In this document: positions 5,553 through 7,109 of the stretch, one piece after another | Layout: each line of letters starts with the position of its first letter | How positions within the stretch are numbered: position 1 is the stretch's first letter | DNA from: Methanoregulaceae archaeon | Lineage (GTDB): Archaea; Halobacteriota; Methanomicrobia; Methanomicrobiales; Methanospirillaceae | Direction: 5' to 3' | DNA: 7,109 nt | Assembly (NCBI GenBank): GCA_028679405.1 | Contig: JAJRBP010000102.1 | Location: forward strand, 1 to 7,109 | Made by a program: the position numbers and the translations under genes | The notes under the pieces: generated by a model | The model's input: only the letters and a program-made list of their open reading frames with translations | Told to the model about the DNA's origin: nothing | The model's database searches: none

Positions 5553-6715
5553 CGCCGGTAAAATGCCTGGTGGTCCTCGGGGACGGGATGGCGGACGAGC
5601 CGATCGGGGAGCTCGGCGGCCTCACCCCGCTGGAATACGCAAAGACCCCGAACATGGACCGGATCGCCCGCGAGGGTGCGACCGGTATGCTCCGTACCGT
5701 TCCACCCGGGTTCGAAGCGGGGAGCGACATCGCAAACCTCTCGATCCTCGGGTACGACCCGAGGACTTCTTATACAGGGCGTGGTCCTCTCGAAGCGGTC
5801 AGCATGGGAGTCGAGCTCGGCCCGAAGGACATCGCCTACAGGTGCAACCTCTCGACGGTCGAGAACGGAATCATGGCCGACTTCTCGTCCGGCCACATCT
5901 CAAGTGCCGAAGGGGCATCGCTGCTCCGTTCGCTCCAGGATGCGCTCCCGGAGGTGATGGTCCGGGGCGGGGTAAGTTACCGGAACCTCCTCGTGCTCCC
6001 CGGCGGGAAAGGGTCCTGCACGTACCCGCCGCACGATATCGTGGGACAGGAAATTGCCCCGTACCTCCCGTCCGGGGAGGATGCGCCCATGCTCCTACGG
6101 TGCATGAATACGAGCAGGTCCGTCTTCTCCTGCCACCCGGTAAACGACGACCGGAAGAAGAGAGGTCTCCCCCCTGCGACCCAGATCTGGCCGTGGAGTG
6201 GCGGAAGGAAACCGGCCCTTGCACCTTTCGAAGAGAAGTACAGGAGGCGGGGCGGCGTGATATCTGCAGTCGACCTCCTCAAGGGGATCGCCCGGTGTGC
6301 AGGGCTCGAGGTTATAGACGTCCCTGGCGCAACAGGGTACCTGGACACGGACTACGCCGCAAAGGCACGCTACGCGGTCTCCGCCCTCAGGCGGCTCGAT
6401 TTCCTCTATCTCCACGTCGAGGCGCCGGACGAGGCCGGCCACCTGGGAAATGTCCCCGAGAAGGTCAGGGCGATCGAGCGGGTGGATGAAATGCTCGGCG
6501 CGATCCTCAGGGAGTTCACCGGCGTGGTCGCCGTACTCCCCGACCACCCGACGCCGATCAGGTGCAGGACGCATACCGGGGACCCGGTGCCGTTCGCGGT
6601 GCTCGGGAGAGGATCCGACGGGAGCCGCTCGTTCTCAGAGCGGGAAGCACGGTCAGGCAGCCTGGGAGAGATGGAAGCGACGGACCTCCTCCCGTTCCTC
6701 TTCGGCACGCGGTAA
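5549..6715 (+). CDS. apgM: 2,3-bisphosphoglycerate-independent phosphoglycerate mutase, archaeal type
   Basis: Interconverts 3-phosphoglycerate and 2-phosphoglycerate in gluconeogenesis and glycolysis without a bisphosphoglycerate cofactor. It is a two-metal enzyme of the alkaline phosphatase superfamily that forms a phosphoserine intermediate. The 388 residues match the archaeal family length of about 400. Visible active-site elements are GDGMAD with Asp12, the nucleophile region AGSDIANLSILGYDP with Ser59, HVEAPDEAGH with His289, Asp294 and His298, PDHPTP with Asp332 and His333, and THTGDPVPF with His342, all placed as in this family. A sister group has been proposed as homoserine kinase from gene context in some bacteria; nothing here (no threonine synthase neighbour) favours that. 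The ATG at 5549 overlaps the epimerase stop, with GGGGTG directly upstream, implying translational coupling. In an autotrophic methanogen the flux would mostly run towards sugars, linking to Por and the epimerase. Confidence 0.93.
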   Translation: MTPVKCLVVLGDGMADEPIGELGGLTPLEYAKTPNMDRIAREGATGMLRTVPPGFEAGSDIANLSILGYDPRTSYTGRGPLEAVSMGVELGPKDIAYRCNLSTVENGIMADFSSGHISSAEGASLLRSLQDALPEVMVRGGVSYRNLLVLPGGKGSCTYPPHDIVGQEIAPYLPSGEDAPMLLRCMNTSRSVFSCHPVNDDRKKRGLPPATQIWPWSGGRKPALAPFEEKYRRRGGVISAVDLLKGIARCAGLEVIDVPGATGYLDTDYAAKARYAVSALRRLDFLYLHVEAPDEAGHLGNVPEKVRAIERVDEMLGAILREFTGVVAVLPDHPTPIRCRTHTGDPVPFAVLGRGSDGSRSFSEREARSGSLGEMEATDLLPFLFGTR

Positions 6716-6796
6716 AGGCTCTTCCCTTCAGAAAAGGGACGAATCTGCGCCCGGCTGCATCAGGAGGGAGAGCCTGTACGGACCGTTCCCCTTTTG
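6716..6796 (+). terminator. Nested inverted repeats after apgM, possible transcription terminator
   Basis: Directly after the apgM stop, TCCCTT (6723-6728) and AAGGGA (6734-6739) form a six-base-pair hairpin with a five-base loop. The same CCCT can instead pair with AGGG (6765-6768) as part of a longer arm in which AGGCTCT (6716-6722) pairs with AGAGCCT (6769-6775), giving 11 pairs with one bulge. A short T-tract, CCCCTTTT (6789-6796 approximately), lies about 15 bases further on and could be the archaeal termination signal. The T-run is short and the link between hairpin and termination is weaker in archaea than in bacteria. Confidence 0.35.
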
Positions 6797-6803
6797 AAAA
6801 AGA

Positions 6804-6816
6804 GAGATTAAGATAC
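6804..6816 (+). promoter_or_regulatory. Candidate A-box upstream of the gene at the right edge
   Basis: GAGATTAAGATAC lies after an A-rich stretch (GAAAAAGAG) and is centred about 29 bases before the ATG at 6840. No convincing Shine-Dalgarno motif is seen before that ATG, so if this element is real the transcript could be leaderless or nearly so. The match to a typical methanogen TATA box is modest. Confidence 0.25.
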
Positions 6817-6839
6817 TGTCCGGTACAATTGTTGATCGC

Positions 6840-7109
6840 ATGCCGCCCCGAAGCCTCACGATAGGGATTACCGTGAACCTCGACAACTACGAGAACCTGC
6901 GGGTCGAGGTGACCGGAGAGGCGGAACAGCCGGGGGACGCCGCCAGGCTCGTCGGATTCCTCGACGAGGTCCTCGCCGGTCTTGGCCGCGGGGACGAGGC
7001 GACGGCGGCCAGAGTCGACAGTTACCGGAAACGTGTCCTCGCAATCGTCCCTGAAGCTGGCACCGGGGAACCTGTAGGGGCACCAGAGGCTGGAGCCGGC
7101 AGTCCGGTC
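6840..7109 (+). CDS. Hypothetical protein, N-terminal part; 3' end cut by the window
   Basis: An open frame of 90 codons running off the right edge, starting at the only in-frame ATG after a stop at 6795. I do not recognise the protein. The first half looks folded: a beta-rich start, ITVNLDNYENLRVEVTG (about residues 10-26), then a helical stretch, AARLVGFLDEVLAGLGRGDEATAARVDSY in two amphipathic pieces, and KRVLAIVPE. From about residue 77 it turns into a Gly/Ala/Pro/Glu-rich low-complexity segment (GTGEPVGAPEAGAG), probably a flexible linker to another domain. The NYENLRVEV core is reminiscent of short uncharacterised archaeal and phage proteins, but that is memory only and gives no function. 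Third codon positions are mostly G or C, as in the neighbouring genes, and the acidic, GC-biased composition supports real coding. It is separated from apgM by 124 bases and probably has its own promoter. Confidence 0.7.
   Translation, partial: MPPRSLTIGITVNLDNYENLRVEVTGEAEQPGDAARLVGFLDEVLAGLGRGDEATAARVDSYRKRVLAIVPEAGTGEPVGAPEAGAGSPV

Noticed and set aside
5150..5896. Minus-strand frame of 248 codons across the epimerase and apgM genes
   Set aside because: It is antisense to two well-supported genes and has no recognisable motif.
5524..6489. Plus-strand frame of 321 codons inside apgM in another frame
   Set aside because: It overlaps almost all of apgM; its Arg/Gly/Pro-rich translation is typical of a shifted frame in GC-rich coding DNA.
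1..7109. CRISPR arrays, insertion sequences, integrases, rRNA or defence genes
   Set aside because: No regularly spaced repeats, transposase or integrase motifs or rRNA segments were seen on either strand; gene content is core metabolism.

Overview
This window comes from a methanogenic archaeon, most likely of the order Methanomicrobiales (Methanoculleus and relatives). Three things point there. The coding DNA is GC-rich with G or C in most third codon positions. A methanogen-specific marker protein (methanogenesis marker 12 type) is present. The pyruvate:ferredoxin oxidoreductase is the four-subunit archaeal form, alongside the archaeal phosphoglycerate mutase. Shine-Dalgarno-like GGAG/GGTG/GTGA motifs and A-box-like promoters also fit an archaeon. 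Genus and species cannot be read from the sequence alone.

Layout. Positions 1-1941 (minus strand) hold a pyruvate synthase operon in the order porC-porD-porA. The genes overlap or abut, and porA runs off the left edge; porB is expected just beyond it. An AT-rich 196-base gap (1942-2137) carries the likely por promoter. Positions 2138-3562 (minus) encode a phospholipase-D-type cardiolipin synthase with two N-terminal membrane segments. A 136-base gap (3563-3698) containing several inverted repeats lies between it and the upstream minus-strand gene at 3699-4571, a methanogenesis-marker-12-like protein with an actin/sugar-kinase (ASKHA) fold. Only 39 bases (4572-4610) separate that gene from a divergent plus-strand pair: an extended-SDR nucleotide-sugar epimerase/dehydratase (4611-5552) and, overlapping it by four bases, archaeal cofactor-independent phosphoglycerate mutase apgM (5549-6715). 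A 124-base gap with nested inverted repeats follows, then the start of an unrecognised gene (6840 to the right edge).

How the genes work together. In autotrophic methanogens Por makes pyruvate from acetyl-CoA, CO2 and reduced ferredoxin. Phosphoglycerate mutase works further up the same gluconeogenic route (2-phosphoglycerate to 3-phosphoglycerate), and the epimerase would use nucleotide sugars derived from it. Cardiolipin synthase shapes the ether-lipid membrane. The region therefore reads as core anabolic metabolism of a methanogen, not a mobile or defence island: no transposase, integrase, CRISPR array, tRNA or rRNA was seen.

No clear new multi-gene system is visible. The items most worth a second look are the structured gap upstream of cls, the marker-12 protein of unknown function beside cls, the very short divergent promoter, the inverted repeats after apgM, and the unrecognised gene cut at the right edge.
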